Positions 1-12,079 of a stretch of 64,000 bases of DNA are shown one piece after another (position 1 is the first letter of the stretch; every line of letters starts with the position of its first letter). The notes below the pieces were generated by a model. The model was not told the origin of the DNA. It saw only the letters and a program-made list of their open reading frames with translations, and ran no database searches. This DNA comes from Multifurca ochricompacta (taxonomy: Eukaryota; Basidiomycota; Agaricomycetes; Russulales; Russulaceae). Made by a program: the position numbers and the translations under genes. Location of the stretch: positions 310,001-374,000 of the forward strand of contig WTXG01000014.1 of NCBI GenBank assembly GCA_022496185.1. Reading direction: 5' to 3'.

Positions 1-1606
1 GTCTTGCGGGACCCCGGTCACTTGTTTGCGCTCGCCGGCGGAAGAGGCAGAATGCTGCTGATGCGGCAGAGGCAGAAAAACTCACCCCTCTGGGCAGCCG
101 CATTAATATATCGATGTCACGCAGCGCGCTCGAAGGTCATCTCAGCCATCAACTCTCGCATTAAGGCGTCACTCATGTGTCTAATATACAACATGTTACT
201 AATAGAACATACATCCAAAATATTATACAAGCAAAATAATAAAAGAGTAGGGAAGCGGATGTAATTCAGGACAACTAAATATCAGGCAACTGACACCCGT
301 GCACCGTGACGCCTCTTATATCTATAGTAGCCTCGGACTCGGGCGTACATGCGGCATTGCCTTTTTCTTGGACTTGATGGTACTTTTCGGCGACTCTGAG
401 CTATCACCACGAAGTGGCCTCGCGAATCATTTATCTTGACAGTACCTTTTGTGGCATATCCTTGCTGCACAAGCGTGGGGGGTGAGATGCACTAATCTAG
501 CACATTATGCCAACTCTCCGTGCCCGTTCCATAAAAGTATCCACCGCCGGGCCACGTCGTGTGAAGAGAGCTGTCTGGGGATTATGCAGATAACGGACAG
601 AATTTATAGGCTGATACTTCAATCGGTTTACTATCACATCCTCCTATCATCAGAATCGGCGACGCGACGTATTTCTAGCTGCTAGCCATTTTTGTCAAGG
701 GGCTATCCAAGACGTCTGTTTCCCCATTCACCCGATCGATGAAGGATGCCGTCTATGCTCGTACTCAGGAATCATGTTGAGACGATGGCGCTGTTAATAC
801 AGTCACGAGGGACGCCGAGCGCTGGTGTTTCAAACTGGCGTTGGGACCGTGTTCGTCGTGCATTTGTCTGGCTCACTCACAGAACAGAAACTCCGGTACA
901 GGGGCATGGGAAAGGTTCCATGAGAATGGATATAACCAACCACTGGCAGAAGCCCCTCCGGCATAACCTAATGTCTCTTTAAGGGGGGTTGATGAAAACA
1001 AATTCCATAAAGAAACGCGAAACGCGAAACGCTCAACTGCCACTTAGGATTCATGTGAGAGCTTGGAAAGCTCTCTGATCATGTCCAAGCTCCATTATCG
1101 ACCTACTCTGATCTTATTCCTTTTGCGAGGGAACGCTGCATTTTAATGGCAAGGATCCATATTCACTAACCTGAGCCCGATGTCGGAACAATCCGCCCCA
1201 GTTTTTATGTTTAATTTTTACCAAAGGTTTTCTTCCTTTAATCTTAATTCACATCGGTCAGACTACCGACACCAATTACAGCCGAGCGAGCGTTCGGTGT
1301 CCGCGCACTAATGAAAAATAAGACGAGTAAAGATGACTTGAGTAGCAATGGCTAGCCTGACAATGGTGGTGAGATATACTCACCTCACCCCTTAGAATTA
1401 GTACTCGGCGCTTATAATTATGTTGTTGGAGTTGGACATCTTTCATCGATTTCGATATATAGTAAATCCATCAGCTTTGTTGTTGTCGTCGAAGAGATTT
1501 GAAGGACGATCAGTCACCGTCGCCTTTGGTGCACACGCTGTCCCACGTCGATATTCCATCATCTCCCCCTTCAAGCAATCAAAAATAAAATAAAAATAAA
1601 AATAAT
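1..1606. other. No recognisable gene
   Basis: Only short unconnected open frames occur here and none resembles a known family or joins to others through plausible splice sites. The final 35 bases before the homoserine dehydrogenase start are A-rich (AAATA/AAAAT runs), preceded by a CT-rich stretch, which fits a 5' leader of that gene. An upstream neighbour's flank beyond the window edge could explain part of the rest. Confidence 0.5.
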
Positions 1607-3071
1607 ATGACTACGTCCCTCAAACCTGTTCGAACCATCTCTGTCGCTGTCGTGGGTGTAGGACTAGTCGGCGCTGAGTTCGTGCGTCAGCTACAGGCAC
1701 TCCAGCCCCGCACCCCTTCCGCCTCATCTCTCTCTCCACCTCCAAAGCGAGCGTCTTTGACCCCAATGGCATCCCACCGACGGCTGATTGGCGAGCGCTC
1801 CTCCGCGCCTCTTCCATTCCCCCGCCTGGCCGCTAGACCTGACGCGCAAGCTCGCCTCTCTCATCCGTACTGACCATGACGTCGTCTTGGTCGACAACAC
1901 CTCCGCCGAGTCCGTGGCAGAGACGTACCCGGCGTTGCTGCGCGCAGGCGTACACATCGTAACACCAAACAAGAAGGCATTCTCAGGCTCGCAGACGCTC
2001 TACGACCAAATCGTCTCCGCAAGCTTCGAGAGCGGCGCTAAGTTCCTGCATGAGTCTACCGTCGGTGCCGGTCTACCCGTCATCTCGACGCTGAAGGACC
2101 TCGTCGCTACCGGTGATAAGGTGTGTGTGTAGTGTATGTGTGTGCGTGTGCGTGTGCGTGTGCACTCTTGCGTGCTGAGTCCTTTATGGTCGTCGTCGAT
2201 ATGGGACCCGTCCTGTCACTTTCACTTCCACTGATTAAAATCAACGTTTTTTTTTCCAAAAGGTGATCAAAATCGAAGGCGTCTTTTCTGGTACCCTAAG
2301 TTACATCTTCAATGAATTCTCGACCGGGTCAGTCGACGGACCCGCATTTTCCACCGTCGTGCGCTCCGCACGCGACAAGGGGTACACAGTACGGACCTCC
2401 CATCGTCCCATTGTCCGCCCTCTCTCATATCTGTGACTTAATCTACCCCTTTTCTTCATTTTCTGTGGATGGTGGATGGTTTGATAGGAACCGCACCCAG
2501 CGGACGACCTTAACGGCGCCGACGTCGCGCGCAAGCTGACCATCCTACCCGTCTCCTCACGAGATCGCACCATCAAGCAGCAGCGATCCCGCTACCAAAC
2601 GGCTACGCTTCCGTGCCAACACTATCCCTAGTCCCCCCGACCCTCTCTCTTTCCTCGGTCCCCACAGGCGACGCGTTTCTTCAAGCTCTCCAAGCGCACG
2701 ACTCACATTTTGCCGCTCTCCGTGCCGAAGCAGCGCACCAGGGCCCGGATGGTATCAACGGCGGCGACGCGGCGGTGCTGCGCTATGTCGGTGTGATCGA
2801 CGCCGACGTCGAGAAGGGCGGATGGTCTGTTAAGGCTAGCCTTGAACGGTGCGCTCCCTCGCCCGGCCAAGTTCATTTTTCTGTGATTAATGAGAGGATC
2901 GCTAGGTACCCGACGACACACCCATTTGCAACGTCACTTGGGGGGTCGGACAACATCATCATGTTCCATACGGAGCGGTACGGCGCCCGTCCATTGATCA
3001 TCCAGGGTGCAGGAGCGGGCCCGGCGGTGACAGCTATGGGGGTACTGAGCGATTTGCTCAAGCTAGCATAA
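1607..3071 (+). CDS. HOM6: Homoserine dehydrogenase, frame-broken as read
   Basis: Homoserine dehydrogenase reduces aspartate semialdehyde to homoserine in the cytosolic methionine/threonine pathway. The N-terminus shows a Rossmann nucleotide-binding loop (VAVVGVGLVGAEFVRQL), then VDNTSAESVA, NKKAFSG, HESTVGAGLPVISTLKDL, the family core VFSGTLSYIFNEFS, and the C-terminal GAGAGPAVTAMGVLSDLL. Two introns are visible (about 2127-2261 and 2390-2488). The reading frame changes at least three times outside introns: near 1690-1700 (into a frame reading FRLISLSTSKASVFDPNGIPP), near 1845-1850 (into LTRKLASLIRTDHDVVLVDN), and near 2540-2600 before PLPNGYASVPTLSLV. Every conserved block is present and in order, so I read this as one gene carrying several small indels, either real (pseudogene) or from the assembly. 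The family identity is secure; intactness is not. Confidence 0.85.
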
Positions 3072-4880
3072 TATAATATTGTGTCTGAGCGAACGGAGGG
3101 CAGAATCACGGGTAGCCAGCGTAGTGTAACTAACAAAACCAATTTTATTTTCTGAATCACAATCACAACGCAACGTTGGCAATACAGTATTCATCGTATA
3201 TACGTCCCGCACTATCTTAACCCTTCCTCCCTCATTTCCACCAGAGCACTGCACCGAGCAATACACACCACGGGGAACGCATATAAACACAATAACGATG
3301 TCGAGCACGAAGATAACTGAACTGGATGTGCGATGTGGGGGAAAAGATTAGGTGGACAGCGGTGCGCAAGACCAAAAAAGTTCTAAATTATTTTCAAACA
3401 AGAAACGTGGAAAAAGGAGTGTCGTTCAATAAAGGTAAGCGCCAAAGTGGAGACAGAAAGGTAACTGCTCATTGAATTTGGTGAGCAAGCCACCTCACTA
3501 CTCGCGTAGATAGAAACCAGAAACCAAACCAGGGAACGGAAGGAATGGAAAAGTATGGAGGGGTGATGAGTATCTTGATGATAGGAGATAGGAGCGCGGA
3601 GGTAAAGTCACTGCGTTTAACAACAGTCAGTACTGAAAACGGGGAAAAAGTAAAAATGGACACTCACAGTAACCATCAATAACATACACAACCATAAAAA
3701 TGGAAACCTGCAATCCAAATACTGAGGAAAACCCGTAAAGAAAAGACCAAAGCACGGCCCACCCTCGTCCCAGTAAAGGAGGCACTAATACACACAAGAA
3801 AGAAAAAGAATAACTTGGTGAAAAGTATAAGAATTGTGATGTAGGACGGGGACGGTGGGGAACTATGCATCGATTGGGTGATAGAGGGGGATCGGTAATT
3901 GATACACGGGAAAGAAAAGAAATAAAACCAGGGTACGTATCGCAAATGCTGATATCCCCCATGTGGGCGAAGTAGATAAAGGAAATGACAGGGAGTGGAG
4001 GATATATACTAACTTAAGCTGGATTTGTCAAGGAAAACGTCCCAGGACGAACACAGGGACGTGGGAGGAGAGGGGACAGAAAAAATAACCCTGCCTGCGC
4101 GGTGTCCATGATCAAGGCAAAAACGCAATAGGTAGGAGGAGTGGGGGTGGAATAAATAAGCAAAGCCGCCAACGAAAGGTGACGGATGGTAGTGTATAGA
4201 TGCGATGACGGCAGGATGACGGGCATTTGGGTTTTCATAGATATGTCAACCGACCTTGGTCGCTCTTTTGTTACAACTTTGAACTTCGCCTTTCTAATTT
4301 GTACGGAGTCCGAAAGTAGAAGAATGCCAGTGCGAGATGCGAAAGCATGCGATGTGCCGTTGATGAAACATGGGAGGGCCAATACGAGACAAAGTGAGAC
4401 AGAAAGGGGAAGGGGAAGACAAATAGACGCGCAATCTTGAGCAGATGATAGCAGCAGTCTTGGTCGACGACTCGAGATGAAATACGGAAGTTGACCGGGC
4501 AAACAATAATTTGACACAAACTGAAGGAAAAGGCGATAATATCTTGATGGAGAAGAGATGCCAAGATAGAGAATGATATCTAATCGGTTGCGCTTGAGGC
4601 AGAGGTGAACGATATAACCACAGAGAGAGAGCACAAGAACCAAACGTCGAGGAAATAATGATATCAGGGAAAAAGAAACCCTGGCGTGTCAGCACCAAGG
4701 TTGATATTGAGGGAATAAGTTGATCGACGCCAGGCCAGGCCATTTTGAATGAAAAAAAAAAAACACCCTATGGAATGAAGCTTAAAACAACAACCGACGC
4801 GATCTCAAACTAGAAGTGTGAATGAGATGACATACGAGACTGTAAAGATGAAGAACCAACCTCAGACGAAGGGACACTCA
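3072..4880. other. Intergenic, purine-rich on the + strand
   Basis: This gap lies between the ends of two convergent genes. The + strand is strongly purine-rich, so the - strand is pyrimidine-rich and gives long frames of hydrophobic, Leu/Ser/Phe-rich protein (for instance 4014-4643) that look like composition artefacts. It probably holds the 3' untranslated regions of both neighbours. No gene is supported. Confidence 0.5.
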
Positions 4881-6306
4881 TTACAAGGCAGCCTGGGCCT
4901 TGAATGCAGGAACCGGAAGAACGTCAGGGTTAGGCGAGTTCTGGAACTTGGAGCTGGCCCAAAAGTCCTTCTTGGCGCCTATAGGAGTCGAGGTTGCTGA
5001 TACAATGCGGCGACGAGGAGAAAAGTTAATATTGGCTTTGAGTTCGCCGGATGCGTCCGACAAGGAAGAGAATGAGCTATCCTCATCCATAGAAAGACTG
5101 AAAACGCCCTCGCTTGGGGAACGAATGTGGTTGCGCTTGCGCTCCGGGGTTGGAGTGGATGTGGACTTGGAATTGAATGGGAAACCTGAACGATGGGAAG
5201 TCAGCGGAGCAGTGCGGGGGCCGTCGTCATAGACGAGGGACTGCTGCCAAGTGACTGAACCACCCTTGACACGAACAGGAGTGGTGGGCGCGAACACGCC
5301 GTCATCGTTATAAGTATCGTCCTCAACGTCAGTAAGATCATCACAGATAGGGAATACACCCATGGCCCTCCCTCCCGACTGTGTACTTGAGACGGTAGGG
5401 ACAGAACGCGAAAGGTTCAATGGACGACTTTCCCAAGAGTGAGGCTGTCCACGAGGGCGAGGGACGGACAAGGCCTTGGACGGAGTCGGGGTTGAGGGCA
5501 CGTCATTGATGTTCCAACGACGTCGAGCGAGTTTGCCATTAGGACGTGAAGCAAGCTTAGGAGCGGGACGAACTGGAGGGTTAGACTTGGCAGGAGTAGA
5601 AGGTGGGTTGTCGGAATCGCTCTCTGAAGAGACTAGGAAGGGATCGAAAGAATTATGTTGATGGGTGTAGAGAGTGAGAGATCGAACAGATGTATTGAGC
5701 TTGTTGATGGCCTCTGCCTGCGAGGGAAGGATGGATGGGTTGGGGGGAGAACCCTGATGATGCTGGGAATGGTGTCGCCGGTTGTTGTTCCTACGAACCA
5801 GGGACTGAGAGTTGCTCCTGATAATGAAATGGCTGAGTTTTTGTAGGCAGAAGCTATACTTATGAGTGAATTTACCTAGTCTTTAACTTGTCTTTGATCT
5901 GTTTTGAACTCTGACGGCCACGTGGAGGCCTCTCTAAGGCAGGTGAAGGGTTAATGGGAATAGCAGGGGGTTTGGAAATAGGGCGAGTTGTTGGAAAGAC
6001 TTTGTTTAGGTCCTCAGAGTGCTGAGGCTGTGTAGCTGTCGGCGGCGGCGGCGGTGACTGGCGGGCGTTGTTAACCGGTTTGGGCTTATTATGCGCTGAG
6101 CGAGGGTTGCGATTCTGATGAGTCTGATGATGTTGATGCTGCTGTTGCTGTTGTTGTTGGTAACGAGGTTGGGCTAGAGGCTTTGATAAAGAAAGTAAGC
6201 CAGGAATACGAGTTGGCTGCACAAGTACAGCTGGAGGAGCCGATGGATGGCGACGATGAGTTGAGGGGGCAGTGAGTATATGAACGGGTTTCTGAACCAT
6301 CATCAT
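4881..6306 (-). CDS. Edc1/PNRC-like decapping activator candidate
   Basis: The gene has two exons (5876-6306 and 4881-5817) joined by a 58-nt GT-AG intron, giving 455 residues from the first of three ATGs at 6306. The protein is disordered and Pro/Ser/Thr/Gln-rich, with a Gln/His run near residue 50 (QQQQQQQ) and a run of Pro near residue 85. Its most telling part is the extreme C-terminus (codons at 4902-4961): WASSKF followed by QNSPNPDVLPVPAF. That layout, an aromatic-Ala-x-x-x-Phe box followed by SPxPxxLPxPxF, is the arrangement by which Edc1-type and PNRC2 proteins activate Dcp2 and bind the EVH1 domain of Dcp1. The central part has many SP/TP sites, consistent with phosphoregulation. 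The function is inferred from the motif alone; the remainder matches no domain I know. Confidence 0.75.
5818..5875 (-). other. Intron of the Edc1-like gene
   Basis: The donor GTAAAT and acceptor TTATCAG join codons AG|G in frame and fuse two otherwise separate open frames. An alternative acceptor 36 nt earlier (AAGTATAG) keeps the frame but would leave a 22-nt intron, which is too short to be likely. Confidence 0.8.
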
Positions 6307-7728
6307 TTCGATAGAGCTGTGTCGTGAAAGGGGTGGACGAAGGGTGTGTTGGTGTTGAGATGAGTGAGGAGGAAAAGAAAAGAGAGGAGAGAGGGCAAGG
6401 GAAAAGAAAGAAAAAAAGAGACGAGGTGTGTGGTTGTATGCGTAAGAGAGGAAGCGAGTAGAAGTGGGAGGAAAAAAAAGAAGAGGATATGTCGGCGGAT
6501 AGGGGCGATGCTAAAAAGAGAGAAAAAAAATAAATTTAAATTAATTTTGTTTTCAAAAATAAAAAATAAATTGAAAAAGAGAGAGCGCAAATGGGGTGGG
6601 CTGACAATAGCGTAACAGGTAACAGCGTAACCGTAATATAGCTCGCTTCCCGCCATTTCCCGGACATCAGAAGGTGGCGCGAAATTCATACTCCGACATC
6701 CTTCGCGTTACGCCGACTTCCAATTGTAGGCTAATACCGCCTGGATCTTCGTTCAAACATACCATTAACGGTATCTCCGTTCAGACGTCCGTTCTTTCAC
6801 CCCCTTTCCCGTGAGGAGGATGTGAGACCTTTCCGTTATCGCAACCCCTCCCCGGTCTCGCGTCACGTCATTTCTCCCAACCCCCCCTTAAGGTTTTTTG
6901 TCTTTGCCTTTGTCTTTGTCTTTGTCTTTAATTGGTCTTCTTTGTTTTTGTTGAGTTTGTTGAGATTAACACATCCTCATTCCTCATGTCCTGGTCCATC
7001 GCTCTCTGTTTGTTCCTGTTTCATTCTAGATTTCTATCTAAAAACTTTATCTTTATTTTGATTTCTTTGGTCTCCACTCGACTACCTGCCCCTGCTGCCC
7101 TGCCCTGTCCTTCACTAGCCTTCTCTCATCCTCATCCTCTCCTTCCTTTCCCTTCCTTTCCCTTCCTTTCCCTTCCTTTCCCTTCCTTACCTTTTAAAGA
7201 GTGAAGGTGTTAGGTGGTGCCAGGTAAATGCACGGCCTCATCATTCCTTTTTTCGATCAAATACACAGCCTAAAAACTAGTAATAAGGATAGAAGTCTGA
7301 TCTCAGCTCAACTCAACTCACTGAAGCAACAAGGCCAAGGAAGGTAAAGTGTGTAAATGCGCTTAATAAACGGCCACACCGGCCACACGCACATATAGAG
7401 CATGTTTACGACGCTTGACGCTTTACTCAGCTTGGCTCGCCAGCCATCAGTACCAATACATTTCTTTTATAAATTTTATTATTCCCACTCATAAAAAAGA
7501 AAAAAAAAGACGTATACCTGTATGTGCGTTCGTCGTCACGCAGTCGGATCGAATGAAGAACAGTATACTTTGAAATTAAAAAAAGTAAGACAAACAGAAC
7601 AATCAACCTGTATGTATCATCGATTCAATGCCATGCCCTTAACATGCCTTATTGCACGCCTGTTTCTTCAGTCGTCCTGCATTGTTGTTCATCCTCCCAT
7701 CGCAACAAGGTGCGACACGCAAGCCCCA
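6307..7728. other. Intergenic with promoter and CT-rich tract
   Basis: The first 300 bases are purine-rich on + (a CT-rich leader for the - strand Edc1-like gene). At about 6650-6780 composition becomes neutral, and at 6800-7190 the + strand turns strongly pyrimidine-rich, like the leader of a + strand transcript, but no open frame I recognise follows before the convergent KGD2 gene ends at 7729. Confidence 0.5.
7141..7188 (+). repeat. Decamer pyrimidine repeat (CCTTCCTTTC)n
   Basis: Nearly five perfect copies of a ten-base all-pyrimidine unit lie at the end of a CT-rich tract. A mirror-symmetric polypyrimidine run of this kind can form triplex DNA; whether it does so here is unknown. Confidence 0.9.
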
Positions 7729-9773
7729 TTATGCCAATAACATCTTGCGAGGGTCTTCGATATATTCTTTCACTCTCACTGTACGTTCCCACGGCGACGA
7801 CGACAGCGACAATAGCGGACAGCAGTAATAACAAGGATATCAATATCATTAGCAGGCTGTTCGGGGCACGACATAAAGACAACAAATAGGTCCCACGTAC
7901 CAAGGAATGTAACAGCCTCTCGTCCGTCCAATAACCGGTGGTCGTACGTCAGCGCGACAACCATGATTGGCCTTATCACAATCTGCCCATCTACGACAAC
8001 AGGTCGATCATTGGTTGCGTGCATCCCTATAAGTTCACAGTTCGCTAAGATGGTGGGGTTACCTCGAGGCACAACCCAAGCACGCACCGAGCACAGCCGA
8101 TTGAGGCAGGTTTATGATAGGCGTGCCGTACAACGACCCAAACACGCCCCCATTAGATCTATCAATGAACCCTATCAGTAACAACACGCCATCGCGACCT
8201 CCAGCTCAACGCACGTACATTGTGAACGATCCCCCAGCCATATCTTCTAGTGTCAACTTGTTATCCTTCGCCTGTTCGTTAGAAAGAAAAAAAATAGAGA
8301 ATGGGTCACCCATAACAAATAAAGAACAAAGATGTATAAGCATGCCTTCTTCCCGAGGGCTGTGAGCTCCCGCTCAAATTGGACGAAGGAAAGCGATTCC
8401 GCGCTCCTGACCACAGGCGTGACGAGACCTTTTGGAGTTGCGACCGCAACGCTAAGGTCTACATAGTCGCGATAAACAATCTCATCACCCTACGAAGCAC
8501 TTCGACTTAGACCACTTTACAAGGAAGAACATCAAGCGAAACAACCCTGACCTCGATCGACGCATTCGCAGCTGGAATCTCCTTGAGGGCCAAAACACAC
8601 GCTCGCGCAAACGCGCTCATGAACCCAAGCTTGACCTCGTGCTGTTTCAACACTTCATCCTTGTAACGTTTGCGCATCTCCATTAGCGAAGACATGTCAA
8701 TTTCGTTGAACGTGGTCAGGAATGCGGCGGTATTTTGTGACTCCTTCAACCGCTCTGAGATGCGTAAGCGCATCCGGCTCATCTTAACCCGATTCTCGTT
8801 TCGCGAGCCCCCAGCCAGCGCAGGAGGAGTGGACTTGCCCTCATCCTTTTTTGGTTTAGGAGCGGGCTTGCTTGTCTCCTTTGCCTCTGCCTTGCTGCCT
8901 TGCGCTGGGCTCGGCGCGCTCGCGGGTGACAACGACGGCTCCTGCTTGGCCTCCTGTTGAGTGGCCTTTGGCTCCTCTGCGTCCTTCTCCACCTGCGGCG
9001 CCACCTCGGACGGCGCGGTAGAAGAGGATTCTCCCGCCTCGCCAGGCGCCAAGCGGAACAAGTCCTGCCCAACTGTCACCGTATCTTCTTCATTCACAAG
9101 CAGCTCGGTGATTCTGCCCGCCGCCGGCGCATTGACGGACACGTCGATCTATGAGAGTAAATATGTCAGACAGCTTACTTATACTCATCTCCGAGAGCCG
9201 GCAGGCAGCGAAAAATCCGAGAAACGGATGCCGAAACGGAATAAAGATGTCATGGTGTTATTAGTAAAGGGGGGTGTGGGGGGGGGTACAGACCTTGTCG
9301 GTCTCGATAGTGGCAACCTCCTCATCGACCGCTACAGTGTCGCCAACCTTCTTTTGCCACGTCTTGAGCGTGCCCTCTGAGATGGATTCGGCCATCTGCG
9401 GTACCTTGACTGTCTCATCTGACGCAACGCAACAAGACATCAGCCACGACGTTTCACCACCACTCAACCATACTTGAAACCCCGTACCCTTAAGCAGTTT
9501 CGTCGTATGGAACGGAGCGCGACGCGTGAGCTCCCTGAAACGTGTATCCAGTCAGAGGGTTATGTTTTATGTACGCATGCAAACATATGGAAAGGGCAGA
9601 GGGAAGAAGATAGAAGCAGGACATATATGGGATGAGATGGCACGGCACAAGCGGGAGGCAGACCAGAATAAAAAGTAAACGCACCAGCTGCGCGACGTGG
9701 CGAGAAAGCCGATTGTACTACGGGGGATCATGCCCCGGGCACGAGCAAGAGCGACGACGCGTTTTGAAAGCAT
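7729..9773 (-). CDS. KGD2: Dihydrolipoamide succinyltransferase (OGDH E2)
   Basis: This is the E2 core of mitochondrial 2-oxoglutarate dehydrogenase, which transfers succinyl from lipoamide to CoA in the TCA cycle. The start at 9773 gives a mitochondrial-type leader ([14 protein letters not shown]...), then [18 protein letters not shown]. The lipoyl domain follows, with the lipoylated lysine in TIETDK (9294-9311). A long Ala/Pro/Lys/Glu linker leads directly to [21 protein letters not shown] and [10 protein letters not shown], without a peripheral subunit-binding domain, as is usual for eukaryotic E2o. The catalytic DHRLLDG lies near 7920-7945 and the protein ends [11 protein letters not shown]. 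At least six introns are visible; one sits just after the lipoyl lysine codon. All catalytic motifs are intact. Confidence 0.95.
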
Positions 9774-10144
9774 AGCTTGGCGTCGGTGTAAAATATGAAT
9801 ATGTGTGTAGATGTGAGTGGAATTGGTTCAAAAGAAAGAAGTGTGACAAGTCTCTCCGAGAGTATGACCTGGGTGGGTTGCTAAATGATTGGATTGTTGG
9901 TTCTTAGGCCAGCGTTCCCCCCTTCCGGGCACACCCTGTGTACCCGCCAATTGGTCCGTAGCTCCGATGACCGCAATAACGCAACACGACAAACCATAAC
10001 ACATTTAAAATTTCTCGAAATTATAGCAATGATGTTTACAAATGTATGGATACTCGTAGAGATGAAACGTGCTAGTAAATTGCTAGGAAGAGAGGACACA
10101 GGACATACCAAATACCACAGACACCAGACAGACAATAACCCTCC
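9774..10144. other. KGD2 upstream region
   Basis: This region holds the KGD2 promoter and the 3' flank of the next - strand gene. I see no open frame worth calling. Confidence 0.4.
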
Positions 10145-10940
10145 TCACGGGAACGTGAGAATGAAAGCCTTCATCGCCTCCTCCCAGCTACAACCAGCCA
10201 ATGCATTCACCTCCTCTGATGGATATCCACCACATGCCTGTTCAAGCAAAGTCGAAACCTGCCCCATAATCACCCTGAATCCTTTATTCACCTTATCCTC
10301 CCGCTTGCGCAGATATGAAAAGCTCTCCCTCGACATCCCTCCACGGGCTTCATTAAAGGTCACGTGCCCGAAGTGCCCGAACCATGACACTCGGCCCGGC
10401 TCACTCTCACGCTTGCGGGGAGTGGTCGCAGCCCGTGCGACAGCGCGCTCAGCTTTCATGTATGCGTCGTTGCCGGGTGAACACAACCTCTGCAACGTAC
10501 TCCGCGTGTAGTTGAATGCGATGAGCCGCAATGTTGGGTAAAAGTGCACAAGCGAGCCCGGCGTGCCACATACGACGGGGCAGTCTGGGTTCGGGCAGCC
10601 TGGTGGGTCAACGCCATTACGCTGACATTTGCCATGGAAGTGTGACGGAAAAATAGCGGTCTTCATGCCATCGTACGACTTGTCGTTGTACGCAGCCAGT
10701 ATTGGCCGGAGGTATGACATCGAGTCATCATGACGTTCCGGGGGCAACAGCTTTTGTGAGATTTCTTGGGCCTGCAAAAGCGTCAGCAAACGGGGGTAAG
10801 CGGCGGTTCAGTATCTTACAATACGATGAAAGACGGAGTCGATAGGCAAAGTATAGTTTCCCAACCAAGCACGTGTAATTCCAACTATGCATTCGCCCTC
10901 GCATGCGAGGACAGAAGCTGGTCTTGCCAAAAGGAAAAAA
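10145..10940 (-). CDS. Unknown protein with Cys/His cluster (3' part)
   Basis: The last exon (10145 to about 10771) encodes a coherent 200-residue C-terminus ending AMKAFILTFP. It contains a Cys-rich segment around HGKCQRNG, PPGCPNPDCPVVCG and then HFYPTLRLIAFN, followed by a basic stretch and a helical tail. An upstream exon ending about 10850, reading CEGECIVGITRAWLGNYTLP IDSVFHRI, joins in phase through a GT...CAG intron to AQEISQKLLPPERHD. The true start lies further upstream, probably before 11040, and I could not fix it. I do not recognise the family; the CPNPDCPVVC block suggests a small metal-binding knuckle. It lies on the same strand as RPC31 and just downstream of it. Confidence 0.55.
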
Positions 10941-11188
10941 AAATAGTGAGTGGGAGCATTTTAACCATAAGTTGCTCCTAGGGAGTTGGCGGGATCTCGA
11001 GTTGAGCAGTTGACGGGATTGTTTGTGATGGTGCAAATTGTAAAGCGAAAACCAACTTAAAATGAATTCAAGACGTGCTCACGTATAGCTTGCGTGAAAG
11101 TGGCGGCACGATAAGAATGCCAATTTCAACTAAGCAAAAGGCGATGTGCACACAAGAGCACTTACAGGTTTGGTATCGAAACAAATAC

Positions 11189-12079
11189 TCAGTCGTAATC
11201 AAAGCCTGTCAAAAAGAAAAAAAAAAGTTAGGGCTTTTAAAACCTAAAAACAAAACACCAACATACCACCGCCAGATGGGTCTCCTCCTCCCAAGTCATC
11301 TAGGTCATCACCCTCCCCGTTATCGAAGTAATTATCAGCGTAATCGTTATCATACTCCTCGTCTACGTCATAATCTTCCTCTGCAGCCTGTGAGGCGACA
11401 TCCGATGCCTCTGATTTTTCCTACAAGGACAAAAAAGAAATAGTTGAAACTATGTAGTGAAGAGTAAAAGGTTCGCAGACCTCAACTTCTTTATCCTCCT
11501 CCAAGTCGTCCAGATTAATACGCTTAACAGCTTTCTTTTCCACTACAAACGCATTTGAGATCACGACCAGACTTGTAACGAACATGCCCACATTTTCGTC
11601 TTTTCTTCGGGTCGAAGTAAGCTTCGAAGACGTCTTGAGGGAAAAAGGGCTGGTGAAGGTCTCTGCGCTCTAGCTTGGGCTGTGAGGCAGCCGCTGGGCG
11701 ATACTTGTCCACATATCGTTCCAATTCTGCTGATTAGTGAATCGGGTGATAGGATCTGTTGAAACAAGACATACCTGTAGACTTGACGACTTCGGTCACA
11801 TAATAGGCCGACTTGCGCAATCGAGCTGCGAAGCTGAGTTGCAGTTGACATATACGCCTTTCCTCTTCAGAGTACTCTGTCAGTACGGGAAGAGGCTCAA
11901 ATGGCTAGGGATGATATATTTTTCTTAATGCTGTCAGGATGAACGTACATAATGGGGGAAAAAGTACATACAGGATAAAGTGCACTCTGCTCCCTCGACA
12001 TGGACTGTATATCCGCGAATGTTAGGCCCATTGGAGGTGGGTTATTTGCCCCGCTCGCAAAACGACCACCTCTAGACAT
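11189..12079 (-). CDS. RPC31: RNA polymerase III subunit Rpc31 (C31/RPC7)
   Basis: Rpc31 belongs to the Pol III-specific C82/C34/C31 subcomplex needed for initiation on tRNA and 5S genes. The N-terminus MSRGGRFASG...PPMGLTFADIQ is the typical Gly/Arg opening and helix of the family. Later exons give PFEPLPVLTEYSEEER, then ELERYVDKYRP and DVFEAYFDPKKRRK, and the protein ends in a long acidic tail (DYDVDEEYDNDYADNYFDNG ... DDLDDLGGGD) closing GGGFDYD, as in other Rpc31 proteins. About five introns are needed, all with GT-AG ends and consistent phases; the last two exons are small. It shares a 269-bp intergenic region with the divergent YRA1 gene. Confidence 0.88.

Noticed and set aside
4014..4643. 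209-codon hydrophobic open frame on the - strand
   Set aside because: It lies in strongly purine-rich + strand DNA, which gives Leu/Phe/Ser-rich frames by composition; no conserved block, overlapping alternative frames of similar quality.
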